Shown: positions 8,177 through 15,478, counted from the stretch's first letter. The stretch: DNA of 38,142 nucleotides from Peribacillus psychrosaccharolyticus ATCC 23296 (GCF_000305495.1 NZ_AJTN02000184.1:1-38142); one strand, 5' to 3'. Notes: generated by a model from the letters alone, not told the origin. Numbers and translations are program-made.

Positions 8177-8860
8177 ATGAAAATCACGGTAATTGGAGCG
8201 ACGGGTGCGACGGGCAGGAAAGTGATAGAGCGAGCACTTGAATTGGGGCACGAGGTTGTAGCCGTGGCTCGCCGGCCGGAGGTCATCTCCCCTAAATCAC
8301 GCCTCAGCGTCCGGCAAGGAGACGTGCTCGATATGCCGAGCATTGCCAAAGCCTTGGACGATACCGATGCGGTAATTAGTTGCATAGGTCCGACCAGAAA
8401 CTTTTCGCCAGGCACCGTCATGTCGGAGGGTATCTCGAACATCCTCAAAAACTTTTCGCCGGGCACCATCATGTCGGAGGGCATCTCGAACATCCTGGCA
8501 GCCTGTCAGAGTGCCGGAGTCAAGCATTTCGTCATGCAGAGCGGCATCGGTCTGAGCGACGGAAAAGAACTTTCCGCATTCAATCGCTGGGCCATACACA
8601 TTTCGGGCTGCATCTTCTCGAAGGCAGTAGAGGACAAGGCCATTGGCGAGCGTGCAGTGCAACGGAGCGACCTAGATTGGATCATTGTACGACCGGCCGC
8701 ACTTAGCGATGTATCCGCCACTTCGAAATATACGGCAGGCCCCTCAATCCACATCGCTCCGCTCCTGCCGCTTTCCTTCGTCGACTGCGCCGACTGCCTC
8801 GTACGGGCGGCGACGAGTGAACCAACCTGGGTCAGGAAGATCGTTAACGTTGGGAGATAA
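8177..8860 (+). CDS. NAD(P)-binding (NmrA/SDR-like) protein, GC-rich, with internal duplication
   Basis: A 227-residue atypical short-chain dehydrogenase-like protein. ATG 8177 follows AAGGGGG, and the first residues MKITVIGATGATGRKV carry the GxxGxxG dinucleotide-binding motif. VMQSGIG and WIIVRPAAL are further family landmarks. Members act as NAD(P)H-dependent reductases or redox sensors. Base composition is unlike the neighbours: 37 of 60 bases are G or C in 8221-8280, against a window that is clearly AT-rich, and third positions favour C and G, which suggests transfer from a higher-GC donor. Residues 75-91 and 92-108 are a tandem duplicate that normal family members lack, so folding may be affected. 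It ends 13 bases before the next gene. Confidence 0.8.
   Translation: MKITVIGATGATGRKVIERALELGHEVVAVARRPEVISPKSRLSVRQGDVLDMPSIAKALDDTDAVISCIGPTRNFSPGTVMSEGISNILKNFSPGTIMSEGISNILAACQSAGVKHFVMQSGIGLSDGKELSAFNRWAIHISGCIFSKAVEDKAIGERAVQRSDLDWIIVRPAALSDVSATSKYTAGPSIHIAPLLPLSFVDCADCLVRAATSEPTWVRKIVNVGR
8399..8500 (+). repeat. 51-bp tandem duplication inside the NAD(P)-binding gene
   Basis: Copy 1 is 8399-8449 and copy 2 is 8450-8500. They match at 45 of 51 bases. Each encodes NFSPGT(V/I)MSEGISNIL plus one residue, so the frame is kept and 17 residues are added. Most differences are synonymous, indicating that the duplication is not very recent. Confidence 0.9.
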
Positions 8861-8873
8861 CGGGGGTGTCTTA

Positions 8874-9980
8874 ATGGGAACTTTAGTTCTCGTTATTATA
8901 ATTATGATATTTCTAAGTATTGTTTTTTTGAACCCTTTACCGGTTTTTGGAGCAAGACCGACCAAAAAGAAGAAACGCCAATTCCAGCAATCCGAGAACT
9001 TCATAAAAGGGAAATTTAACTATCCCATTGTATCGCGTCTTGACTATAGACTAAAGGTGTTACTTCCAGTACTTAGTGAATACGTGGAAGGAAATCCTAA
9101 TGCGCGACCTAAAGAACCGCTTAAAGTTCAAAGGATAACAAAATCTTTTTTCTTAAAAAGCGTGAATAAAGCATCAGTTACATGGTTGGGACACTCCACC
9201 TCATTAATCCAACTGGATGGCAAATTATTATTGTTAGACCCGGTATTTACGGCCTATGCCTCTCCTTTTAGATTTGGTGGTAGACGCTATAGTGAACAAT
9301 TGCCAATTGAAATTGCAGACCTTCCAGAAATTGATGTTGTACTTATATCACACGATCACTATGATCATCTAGATTATCGGGCAATCAAGAAATTAAAAAA
9401 CAAAGTAAGAAAATTCATTGTCCCTCTCGGAGTAGGCAGCCATCTTGAGAGATGGGGGGTTAATTCTGAGCGGATAGTTGAATTTGATTGGTGGGAAGAA
9501 GCGGAGGTTTATAACCTGAAGTTCCGCTGCACACCTGCAAAGCATTCTTCGGGAAGAGGAATATTTGGTATGAATTTAACCTTGTGGTGTTCGTGGATCA
9601 TAGAGGGAAAACATACAAAAGTGTTTTTCAGTGGGGATAGCGGCTATGGTCCACACTTTAAAGAGATTGGTGAAAAATATGGTCCATTTGATTTGACACT
9701 AATCGAAGCAGGACAATATGACAACAAAGGCTGGTGGCCATTGCATATGTTTCCTGAAGAAACGATACAAGCCCATATTGAACTCGGGGGTAACCTATTA
9801 CTTCCTATTCACTGGGGGGCCTTTACACTAGCAATCCATGACTGGGATGAACCCATTGAACGTGCTCTCAAAGCCGCGCATGATAGAAACGTATCAATTG
9901 CTACGCCTCGTATTGGAGAAACAGTCGAAATAAGTTTATCTAATGTACCACTAACTCCATGGTGGAGAGTTGAATCATAA
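8874..9980 (+). CDS. NAPE-PLD-like MBL-fold hydrolase, membrane-anchored
   Basis: A 368-residue protein. ATG 8874 is chosen because GGGGGTG lies just upstream; the open frame extends further 5' but only as overlap with the GC-rich gene. Residues 3-21 form a membrane anchor. Metal ligands are HDHYDHLD (160-167), H224 in AKHSSGR, GDSGYGPHF (254-262) and H313 in PIHWGAF. TWLGHST (103-109) precedes them. This is the beta-lactamase_B_2 pattern of N-acylphosphatidylethanolamine phospholipase D-like and UlaG-like enzymes, usually phosphodiesterases or lactonases. All ligands are present, so it should be active. It is separated by 13 bases from the NAD(P)-binding gene, but its composition is that of the host, so the pairing is probably secondary. 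Confidence 0.85.
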   Translation: MGTLVLVIIIMIFLSIVFLNPLPVFGARPTKKKKRQFQQSENFIKGKFNYPIVSRLDYRLKVLLPVLSEYVEGNPNARPKEPLKVQRITKSFFLKSVNKASVTWLGHSTSLIQLDGKLLLLDPVFTAYASPFRFGGRRYSEQLPIEIADLPEIDVVLISHDHYDHLDYRAIKKLKNKVRKFIVPLGVGSHLERWGVNSERIVEFDWWEEAEVYNLKFRCTPAKHSSGRGIFGMNLTLWCSWIIEGKHTKVFFSGDSGYGPHFKEIGEKYGPFDLTLIEAGQYDNKGWWPLHMFPEETIQAHIELGGNLLLPIHWGAFTLAIHDWDEPIERALKAAHDRNVSIATPRIGETVEISLSNVPLTPWWRVES

Positions 9981-10256
9981 ATGAATAATGAAGATTTATA
10001 GGCTAAATACAATCATACTCAAACTTTTTGAGGGGTCTGGCGGTATCTAAAATTAAAAAGTTAGCAGCCTTACTCTTTCAGCACAATCTCTCGCCGCTTC
10101 AGAAAGGCCGTTCAGCAGTGGTCCGTACTCCTGAGTAAGGTGATGTTTATAATAAGATTGAGATTGCGAATGCTATCTCTTTTTTTGTCTAAATTTTCGA
10201 TGAGAGGTCTCCAGAGTCATAATAAATACTTATCAAAAAGTATAATTAACCAATGT
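9981..10256. other. Gap with a minus-strand coding remnant (10053-10172)
   Basis: There is no complete gene. On the minus strand, 10172 to 10053 is open for 39 codons and has protein-like composition (QSYYKHHLTQEYGPLLNG then LSEAARDCAERVRLLTF and a stop). It has no start codon or ribosome binding site and is closed upstream by a stop. It looks like the C-terminal remnant of a lost gene; I cannot name the family. Confidence 0.3.
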
Positions 10257-10285
10257 TTTACTTATTGAAAATGAAGTTATAAGAT
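10257..10285 (+). promoter_or_regulatory. Candidate sigma-A promoter for the VOC gene at 10308
   Basis: TTTACT (10257-10262) and TAAGAT (10280-10285) are separated by 17 bases and lie just ahead of the ribosome binding site of the gene at 10308. Confidence 0.4.
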
Positions 10286-10307
10286 GAATAAAGAGAGGTG
10301 GGTTTAA

Positions 10308-10673
10308 ATGATGATTATAGGTTTACATCATGTTCAAGTAACGATTCCAAAAGGTGCTGAAGCAGAGGGGAAAACGTTTTATTGCGACATTCTTGGTTTA
10401 CCTGAGAAAGAAAAGCCAGAATCATTAAAGGGGCGAGGTGGTTTTTGGTTAAAAGTTGGAGATCGAGAAGTACATATCGGAACAGAAGAGGGCTTTGACC
10501 GATACCAAACAAAAGCTCATTTAGCTTATCAAGTAGAGGATCTATCGTATTGGAGGAGGGTGTTAAATCAAAATAACATCCAGATCATTGAGGGAGTCCC
10601 TATACCAGGTTTTGAACGCTTTGAATTTAGAGACCCATTTGGAAATAGACTAGAGATGATACAACAATTATAA
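10308..10673 (+). CDS. VOC family protein (glyoxalase fold)
   Basis: A 121-residue single-domain VOC protein. ATG 10308 (or ATG 10311) follows GAGAGGTGG. The N-terminus GLHHVQVTIPKGAEAEGKTF with its HH pair at the first metal position, and the C-terminal FEFRDPFGNRLEMIQQL with Glu at the last ligand position, are textbook for the family. GGFWLKVGDREVHIGTEEG contains the middle His ligand. The ligand pattern suggests a metal-dependent member. The substrate is unknown. It is a single-gene unit with a candidate promoter upstream and a long palindrome downstream. Confidence 0.85.
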   Translation: MMIIGLHHVQVTIPKGAEAEGKTFYCDILGLPEKEKPESLKGRGGFWLKVGDREVHIGTEEGFDRYQTKAHLAYQVEDLSYWRRVLNQNNIQIIEGVPIPGFERFEFRDPFGNRLEMIQQL

Positions 10674-10682
10674 AAAATAATT

Positions 10683-10710
10683 AAGAGCTTAGGGAATTCC
10701 CTAAGCTCTT
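10683..10710. terminator. Perfect 28-bp palindrome, bidirectional terminator
   Basis: AAGAGCTTAGGGAA (10683-10696) is followed directly by its exact complement up to 10710. It lies between the convergent VOC (10308) and DUF2798 (10714) genes. The T-rich side faces the minus-strand transcript (an ATTTTTTAT-type tail), so it probably terminates the DUF2798 gene best. Confidence 0.7.
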
Positions 10711-10713
10711 GTG

Positions 10714-11232
10714 TCAGTTATTATTTAATTGCCGCATTTGCAAATTCTTTTTAGCTTGACTTGCGTGCATTTTGACCATTACAAAACGTGCTATTGGCTG
10801 AATGATTAATGTCTCAGCTAGAAGAACGATTAAGAAGTTTCTCGGCCAAGTTGCTAACCAGTCGCTTATTGTATGTGAGCTAAACCCACCGTTACCAATG
10901 ATCCCGCCAATAAGGGTCATGAAAAATGACATTCCGAATACAGTGAAGATGATACGGAATAAAATCTTTGCGTTAAAACTATCGGTTGGTGCAGTAAATT
11001 TTGCCACCATTTTTTCTGCAATGCGACCTACAAGTAGTGGTTCAATAATCATGGCAATAATCCACATAATCGGCAGTATTTTAACGATCATTAATGCAGC
11101 TTCGCCATTAAATTCTCCTACTGCTAGGATGATACTTAATGTTGACATAAACGTTGCGGTAAGGAAACAAATAATTCCCCCGTAGATTGCGCCTTCCTTG
11201 CCGTTTCTTGGTAATCTTGCTTCTTGTTCCAT
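10714..11232 (-). CDS. DUF2798 domain membrane protein
   Basis: A 172-residue integral membrane protein. ATG 11232 is used with GGAAGGA upstream; a TTG at 11253 overlaps that site. Four hydrophobic segments are visible: GGIICFLTATFMSTLSIILA, MIVKILPIMWIIAMIIEPLL, IIFTVFGMSFFMTLIGGIIG, and LIVLLAETLIIQPIARFVM. The last block, with QPIARFVM, is the mark of DUF2798. The function of the family is unknown. It is convergent with the VOC gene and lies in the same direction as the TetR gene at 11391, 158 bases away. Confidence 0.8.
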   Translation of the reverse strand: MEQEARLPRNGKEGAIYGGIICFLTATFMSTLSIILAVGEFNGEAALMIVKILPIMWIIAMIIEPLLVGRIAEKMVAKFTAPTDSFNAKILFRIIFTVFGMSFFMTLIGGIIGNGGFSSHTISDWLATWPRNFLIVLLAETLIIQPIARFVMVKMHASQAKKNLQMRQLNNN

Positions 11233-11390
11233 GTTCTGTTTTCTTCCTTCCAAAAATATATTTCAAATGTTATCGCTACTTGATCTAGCGTTCTAAAAGC
11301 AGGTACATTACAAATTCACCCTATATAATGTGGATTTACTCAAAGTCCAACAAATCCAGCTAGTAAAGAAGAAAAATTTGTCTACAGGTT

Positions 11391-11951
11391 TCAGAAAACC
11401 TTCAACAAATTCGGTAAACTTTTAGAAATAATAGTAAGTGGATCACTTGTCTTTTTCGTTAAACAAAGCATGATTCCACCTTCGATTGATGCGGTCAACA
11501 TCAGAGCCATTGACTCAGCTGTTTCTTTTGAAAACCCATCTGACTCTAACTTGCTTGCATAAATGCCTTGAATCTTGGTGAAGGTAAGCGCACAGGCATT
11601 TCGGACAGGTTCACTTAATGAGCCCATTTCACTGACGATACTGCTAAATGTATATCCAGTAATCGTCCCATCCCGATCAAATTGCATGGCTAATTTCTCA
11701 ATCATGGCTTGAGTTGCTGTTTGAGTAGAAGGATGATTACTGAAAATTTCTTCCATATCCGTTGTAATGGTTTCATTTAAAGAATGAAGACATGCGATGA
11801 GTAATTCTTCTTTTCCATTTGGGAAATGGTGATACAATGACCCTTTTGAAATGGAACAAACTTTTAAAATTTCGTTTAAACCTACCCCTAAATATCCTTT
11901 TTGATGAAACAGAGTTAGTGAAGTGTTAATGATCAATTCCTTTGTATCCAT
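11391..11951 (-). CDS. TetR/AcrR family regulator, LmrA/YxaF-like
   Basis: A 186-residue repressor. ATG 11951 begins MDTKELIINTSLTLF; the TTG at 11963 abuts the GAGGAG site and cannot be used. The HTH is about residues 24-47 (GVGLNEILKVCSISKGSLYH then HFPNGKEELL). The FPNGKEEL variant and the C-terminal helices resemble the LmrA/YxaF subgroup, which controls efflux and quinone-related genes. Upstream is a good minus-strand promoter with a dyad at the start site, so it is probably self-repressing. It is divergent from the oxidoreductase at 12221, its likely target. Confidence 0.82.
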   Translation of the reverse strand: MDTKELIINTSLTLFHQKGYLGVGLNEILKVCSISKGSLYHHFPNGKEELLIACLHSLNETITTDMEEIFSNHPSTQTATQAMIEKLAMQFDRDGTITGYTFSSIVSEMGSLSEPVRNACALTFTKIQGIYASKLESDGFSKETAESMALMLTASIEGGIMLCLTKKTSDPLTIISKSLPNLLKVF

Positions 11952-11970
11952 TTCTTCATTCAACTCCTCT

Positions 11971-12021
11971 AGACCAACCAGTCTGTTTTCAACTATACCA
12001 AAATAATGATTTATAAGTCAA
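11971..12021 (-). promoter_or_regulatory. TetR promoter with overlapping operator
   Basis: On the minus strand TTGACT (12016-12021) and TATAGT (11992-11997) are 18 bases apart, a credible sigma-A promoter. The dyad AGACCAACCAGTCTG (11971-11985), with AGAC/GTCT arms, covers the expected transcription start. It resembles the AGACC-type sites of LmrA/YxaF regulators. This predicts autorepression. Confidence 0.6.
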
Positions 12022-12039
12022 CCTTTTTTTGATTTCAGA

Positions 12040-12114
12040 TTAGTTCGTCGTTTTGCTTGCATATGGAGTAAGTTGTTCTCTACCTTTTGCTGTAACGACA
12101 ATCTTAGATTTCAC
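12040..12114 (-). other. 24-codon ORF, possible gene remnant
   Basis: GTG 12114 is preceded by a strong purine-rich site (AGGGGGAAGGGAA). The peptide KSKIVVTAKGREQLTPYASK and a short end reads like the edge of a winged-helix regulator. It is too short to be functional on its own evidence and probably is debris in the divergent region. Confidence 0.25.
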
Positions 12115-12220
12115 TTCCCTTCCCCCTCGTGAAGGAATTCTAGGAATAGTTCGGTCTTTTTAATTGATTTCTTCATATCTATTAGGAGGTATTCTAGAAG
12201 GGAATTTAGGGGGGAGTTAT

Positions 12221-13189
12221 TTGAAGGCCATTGTTTCTAATAAATATGGTTCAGCAGAGGATTTGGAATTAAAAGAAGTTGAAAAACCTATCCCTCAGGA
12301 CAATCAAGTTTTGGTGAAAATTCATGCTGCGTCGTTGAATTATGGGAACTTGGTGCTTTTAAAAGGAAAACCGTTCTTAGCCCGATTTGCTTTTGGTCTT
12401 CTCCGGCCTAAATATCCTATCCCTGGAGGAGATATAGCAGGCACGATTGAAGCGGTTGGGCGAGATATTAAGAAGATGAAGGCAGGCGATGAGGTGTTCG
12501 GCGATCTATCGGGCTGTGGATGGGGTGGCTTTGCGGAATATGTATCTGTTCCTGAACATGTATTAGCCTTAAAACCAGTCAATAGTACCTTTGAGCAAGC
12601 TGCAGCAGTCCCGATGGCAGGTGTCACTGCAATACAGGGACTCAGGAATAAAGGAAAGATTCAATCGGGTCAAAAAGTATTGATAAATGGCGCTTCTGGC
12701 GGGGTTGGGTTAGCGGCTGTACAGATAGCTAAATCATACGGTGCAGAGGTTACAGGGGTATGTAGTACCCGAAATATAGATATCTTACGATCAAGCGGAG
12801 CCGATCATGTTATTGATTATACCAAGGAAGATTTCACCCAAAAACCACAAAGATATGATTTGATTCTTGGCGTGAATGGATACCAACCGATTTCAGCTTA
12901 TAAGCGTGCATTGAGTCCCAATGGAATTTACGTCATGATTGGCGGTTCAGGAGCCCAATTAACCCAAGCTATGGTTTTTGGTCCATGGACATCCCTATTC
13001 GGGAGTAAGAAAATGGGGAACATGTTACAACGGCCAAACCAAGAAGATCTGCTGTATCTAAGCGACCTTCTTAAAGACGGCCAGCTAAAACCGACGATTG
13101 ATCGTTGTTACACGCTAAGTGAAGTACCCGAAGCATTTAGGTATTTTGATGGGGGACACGCAAGAGGGAAAGTAGTGATCACGATGTGA
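12221..13189 (+). CDS. Zn-independent MDR oxidoreductase (quinone reductase-like)
   Basis: A 322-residue medium-chain dehydrogenase/reductase. TTG 12221 is chosen because a long G-rich site (AGGGGGGAG) precedes it and the protein then starts KAIVSNKYGSAEDLEL as in the family. The catalytic domain (about residues 1-125) lacks the zinc Cys/His set. The Rossmann domain has GASGGVGLAAVQIA (157-170). NAD(P)H-dependent quinone or enone reduction is likely. It is divergent from the TetR gene whose operator lies in the shared region; a half-site-like GGTCT (about 12156-12160) lies near its own start. Induction by quinones or hydrophobic drugs through that TetR protein is the natural inference. Confidence 0.82.
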   Translation: MKAIVSNKYGSAEDLELKEVEKPIPQDNQVLVKIHAASLNYGNLVLLKGKPFLARFAFGLLRPKYPIPGGDIAGTIEAVGRDIKKMKAGDEVFGDLSGCGWGGFAEYVSVPEHVLALKPVNSTFEQAAAVPMAGVTAIQGLRNKGKIQSGQKVLINGASGGVGLAAVQIAKSYGAEVTGVCSTRNIDILRSSGADHVIDYTKEDFTQKPQRYDLILGVNGYQPISAYKRALSPNGIYVMIGGSGAQLTQAMVFGPWTSLFGSKKMGNMLQRPNQEDLLYLSDLLKDGQLKPTIDRCYTLSEVPEAFRYFDGGHARGKVVITM

Positions 13190-13212
13190 AAAAATTGATT
13201 AATTAAAAGCAG

Positions 13213-13232
13213 AGCTGTCTTAAGGACAGCTT
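13213..13232 (+). terminator. Hairpin after the MDR gene
   Basis: GCTGTC (13214-13219) and GACAGC (13225-13230) form a stem, followed by only two T. It is a weak terminator. The same hairpin motif recurs inverted near 13650, so it may instead be the outer part of the repeat region. Confidence 0.45.
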
Positions 13233-13328
13233 CAGTTAGTAGACAAAATTGATACGGAATGATTTCATTCCGTTCATGGATGTTTTCCTGCTTATCGAGG
13301 CAGCTCATGGCTTTTCATAGGCGTACTG

Positions 13329-13460
13329 TTATATTATTTCTTTATTGACATAGTATCCGCTTTTTAGATCACTTGTGTCCTCCTGAATTTGTTCTAGGGT
13401 AGTACGTGTTTCCTTTCAATCGCTAGGTTTTACATCCAGATTAACTTTAGAAAGACGGTT
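13329..13460 (-). pseudogene. C-terminal gene remnant abutting the structured repeat
   Basis: The minus strand reads RLSKVNLDVKPSD, a TGA, then KETRTTLEQIQEDTSDLK and SGYYVNKEII before TAA (13329-13331). The composition is convincingly coding (a heptad-like helical stretch), and a TGG-to-TGA change would explain the stop. No start is visible; upstream the frame runs straight into the GC-rich repeat. I do not recognise the family. It is likely the tail of a lost gene cut by the repeat. Confidence 0.4.
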
Positions 13461-13590
13461 GATTGGAGTGTTGGCGTGAAGACTCCTGCGGGAATAGCGG
13501 GACAGGTGAGACCCCGCAGGAGCGTAAGCATTGATGCGGCTCACCGCCCGCCCGCGGAAAGCGAAGCGCCTTTCACTGCAATCAACAGCC
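13457..13590. repeat. GC-rich structured intergenic repeat
   Basis: The ends are inverted: GTTGATTG (13458-13465) and CAATCAAC (13579-13586). Inside, CTCCTGCGGG (from 13483) pairs with CCCGCAGGAG (13513-13522), and GGTGAG (13505-13510) pairs with CTCACC (13540-13545). A GCCCGCCCGCGG stretch and GCGAAGCGCC follow. I recognise the central text (CCCGCAGGAGCG and GCCCGCCCGCGGAAAGCG) as a dispersed element common in Bacillus intergenic regions. It encodes no protein. Its role is unknown; the pairing suggests a structured RNA or a non-autonomous mobile element. Confidence 0.75.
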
Positions 13591-13615
13591 CCATTTTAAA
13601 AACTAAAATAAGAAG

Positions 13616-13666
13616 ACTGTAGAAAAACTTGATTGTCTACAGACTGGACTGTCTTTAAGTCAGCTT
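13616..13666. other. Two hairpins at the right edge of the repeat region
   Basis: CTGTAGA pairs with TCTACAG across a 12-base loop. A second, weaker hairpin (CTGTCTTTAAGTCAG) is followed by five T. Together, in reverse complement, they resemble the 13213-13260 sequence, so the whole 13.21-13.67 kb stretch has imperfect inverted ends. Confidence 0.45.
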
Positions 13667-13759
13667 TTTCTTATGGTTAAAAATTTGCCCTATTTAGCTA
13701 TAAGATTTGTTATAATTGGTTGACCTTTATTGGAAAAGTTATTGAAATGAGGAAAATAG

Positions 13760-14386
13760 TTGAAGAAAGTAACGCTTGTTTTAGTATTTATATTTTTAAT
13801 GGGTTTATTGGGTTGTGAAGCAACAAACTCGGAGAACCAGAAAAGCACTTCTGACCACATAATCAAAGAAGATAAAGAAGCGAAATCACTTTATACCGTA
13901 GACAGTTATATGAAAACAGTCGACGAAAACCTTAAAGCAAAATCGGAAATCTTAATCAGTAATATAAAAGATTTACATACACGCACCATTTACTCGGAAG
14001 TAGAAATATTGGATTTTGTTGCATTTGTAGATATGTTTGACGTATCCATTACTATGTTCTCAATGGATAAACAGGCTAACGAAGTCTTTAACGAAAATAA
14101 GGATTCTACGAACTTTGCAGGTAGTCTGGATATGATTGAAAACGTAGCATACACACACCTTATGGGTAATCAAACAGAGGACTTTTGGACTTTTTACGAA
14201 AAAAATGAAGAAGAACTAAGTACTGCAGAAAAACAAGCGATCGCCAAATGGGTAACAGATTGCTGGGAAAAAGCAGATGGTCAATCACTCTCATTACCCG
14301 CCTACTTTTCTCTTCACGATGATTATGAATCCTTTGATTTAAAGAAAAAGCAGTGGATTACAGATGATGAGAAGTGGTCTTATTGA
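13760..14386 (+). CDS. Putative lipoprotein
   Basis: A 208-residue exported lipoprotein. TTG 13760 follows GAGGA. The signal peptide is KKVTLVLVFIFLMGLLGC with the modified Cys at residue 19. The mature part is acidic and helical. It holds a central segment IYSEVEILDFVAFVDMFDVS and a C-terminal block DDYESFDLKKKQWITDDEKW. I see no enzyme motif and cannot name a family. It is a single-gene unit following the repeat-rich gap. Confidence 0.65.
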   Translation: MKKVTLVLVFIFLMGLLGCEATNSENQKSTSDHIIKEDKEAKSLYTVDSYMKTVDENLKAKSEILISNIKDLHTRTIYSEVEILDFVAFVDMFDVSITMFSMDKQANEVFNENKDSTNFAGSLDMIENVAYTHLMGNQTEDFWTFYEKNEEELSTAEKQAIAKWVTDCWEKADGQSLSLPAYFSLHDDYESFDLKKKQWITDDEKWSY

Positions 14387-14523
14387 ATTCATTAACGAAA
14401 TTGCTCTTATGAAGGACGTATTCCTATAATCTACCTAGTTTGGTATACTTGATATATTATCCATAAATGGGCATTAAAGGGTGTTTTCGTGAAGGGAAAC
14501 GAGTTACAATTAATTGGGGATAC

Positions 14524-14598
14524 ATGATGAATGTAGAATTAACAAGATTTAAAGTAAAAACGAGTCAAAGATTATATATTTCAAAGGAGATCCTATGA
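14524..14598 (+). pseudogene. N-terminal fragment of a DUF6176-like gene
   Basis: ATG 14524 or ATG 14527 follows TTGGGGAT. The first residues MNVELTRFKVK match the start I remember for DUF6176 proteins, which then continue for about 90 more residues. Here the frame continues only with TSQRLYISKEIL and stops at TGA 14596-14598. The stop overlaps the ATG of the next gene (ATGA at 14595), so the fragment may now serve only as a translated leader for that gene. The rest of the gene appears to have been deleted. Confidence 0.45.
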
Positions 14599-14810
14599 AA
14601 CTACTAGCAGGGACAATATCGTTATCGGTATCTTTTATTTTATTTATCTATTTATATGGCTTACAAGCCACTATCTCTGTGAAATATTCTGCCGGTTTAT
14701 ATTTTTATCCTGTCCTTTTACTGATACTCTCTATGGCATGTTTTGGGAGAATACTGTATCAATATGATCAATCATTAAAGAAAGCCATGAATGAACAGAG
14801 AAATGCATAA
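14595..14810 (+). CDS. Small membrane protein, two helices
   Basis: A 71-residue protein. ATG 14595 has AAGGAGA 6 bases upstream and overlaps the stop of the DUF6176-like fragment. Residues 5-27 and 33-55 are hydrophobic (LAGTISLSVSFILFIYLYG and GLYFYPVLLLILSMACFG). The tail RILYQYDQSLKKAMNEQ is polar and probably cytoplasmic. The family is not recognised. The strong ribosome binding site supports real expression. Confidence 0.6.
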   Translation: MKLLAGTISLSVSFILFIYLYGLQATISVKYSAGLYFYPVLLLILSMACFGRILYQYDQSLKKAMNEQRNA

Positions 14811-14839
14811 TGTCCGTTAGTTCGAATTATGAATTTGTT

Positions 14840-15370
14840 TTAATAATCGAACAGGCGTAAATACAATAAGATTTCCTTTTCATTAAGCGGTTTAAACTTA
14901 TACTTACGGATTTGGCTTTCAATTCTCTTTTTATCATGATCTTTATTACTGAATCGATTTCCTAATTGAATCATTAATTCTGCCCAAACCGTTACCAAAC
15001 CAGCAGAACCTAATTCTAGACCTAGTGTTTCAGTATCTAAAAGCTGGGATTTCGCTAATTCGTCCATCTCTTTTTTATATTCGCCTTTAATTAAAATATG
15101 GGGTTCCTTGTTATTGAATGCTAAAAGCAAATCTTCTGCATTGAACACTTCGAAGTAAGCATTTTCTTTCTCTAACGCTAATAATTCATCTAGTACTGTT
15201 CCTGCATTTTTCTTTACTGTTTTAGCTATCGCTTGAATGGTTGTGACGGAGTAACTGCTTACGCTTTTTTTATTTACACTTGATAACATTTGCTGACTTA
15301 ACCCCGTTTGTTTGAAAACGTCATAGCGTTTTTTTTCGTTCTTTTGTAAGTAAATATCTAATAAACTCAT
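14840..15370 (-). CDS. HTH-domain regulator with a C-terminal uncharacterised domain
   Basis: A 176-residue cytoplasmic protein. ATG 15370 has GGAGG 10 bases upstream. Residues 1-65 form an XRE-like small HTH: YDVFKQTGLSQQMLSSVNKK is the recognition unit and SVTTIQAIAKTVKKNAGTVL follows. I have seen such N-termini in Firmicute regulators that respond to growth state. The rest (about residues 70-176) is acidic-basic and helical and has no family I can name. The AT-rich region upstream includes a dyad (15433-15449) shared with the divergent gene at 15479, which it may control. Confidence 0.65.
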   Translation of the reverse strand: MSLLDIYLQKNEKKRYDVFKQTGLSQQMLSSVNKKSVSSYSVTTIQAIAKTVKKNAGTVLDELLALEKENAYFEVFNAEDLLLAFNNKEPHILIKGEYKKEMDELAKSQLLDTETLGLELGSAGLVTVWAELMIQLGNRFSNKDHDKKRIESQIRKYKFKPLNEKEILLYLRLFDY

Positions 15371-15432
15371 GAAAAGATTGCCTCCAATAGGATCAAAAAT
15401 TATTTACTAATAAATTTTTTACTTAATTATAG

Positions 15433-15449
15433 TTTACCATATATGTAAA
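15433..15449. promoter_or_regulatory. Dyad in the divergent region of the HTH gene
   Basis: TTTAC (15433-15437) and GTAAA (15445-15449) flank CATATAT. A TATAAT-like hexamer for the minus strand overlaps it. It is a possible operator for the HTH protein; function is inferred from position. Confidence 0.3.
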
Positions 15450-15478
15450 AATTTACAAGGCGGAATAGGGGGGAGCAT

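Noticed and set aside
8170-8754. Several long open frames on both strands over the GC-rich gene
   Set aside because: High GC lowers stop frequency. These are shadows of the gene at 8177, with no ribosome binding sites or family signatures.
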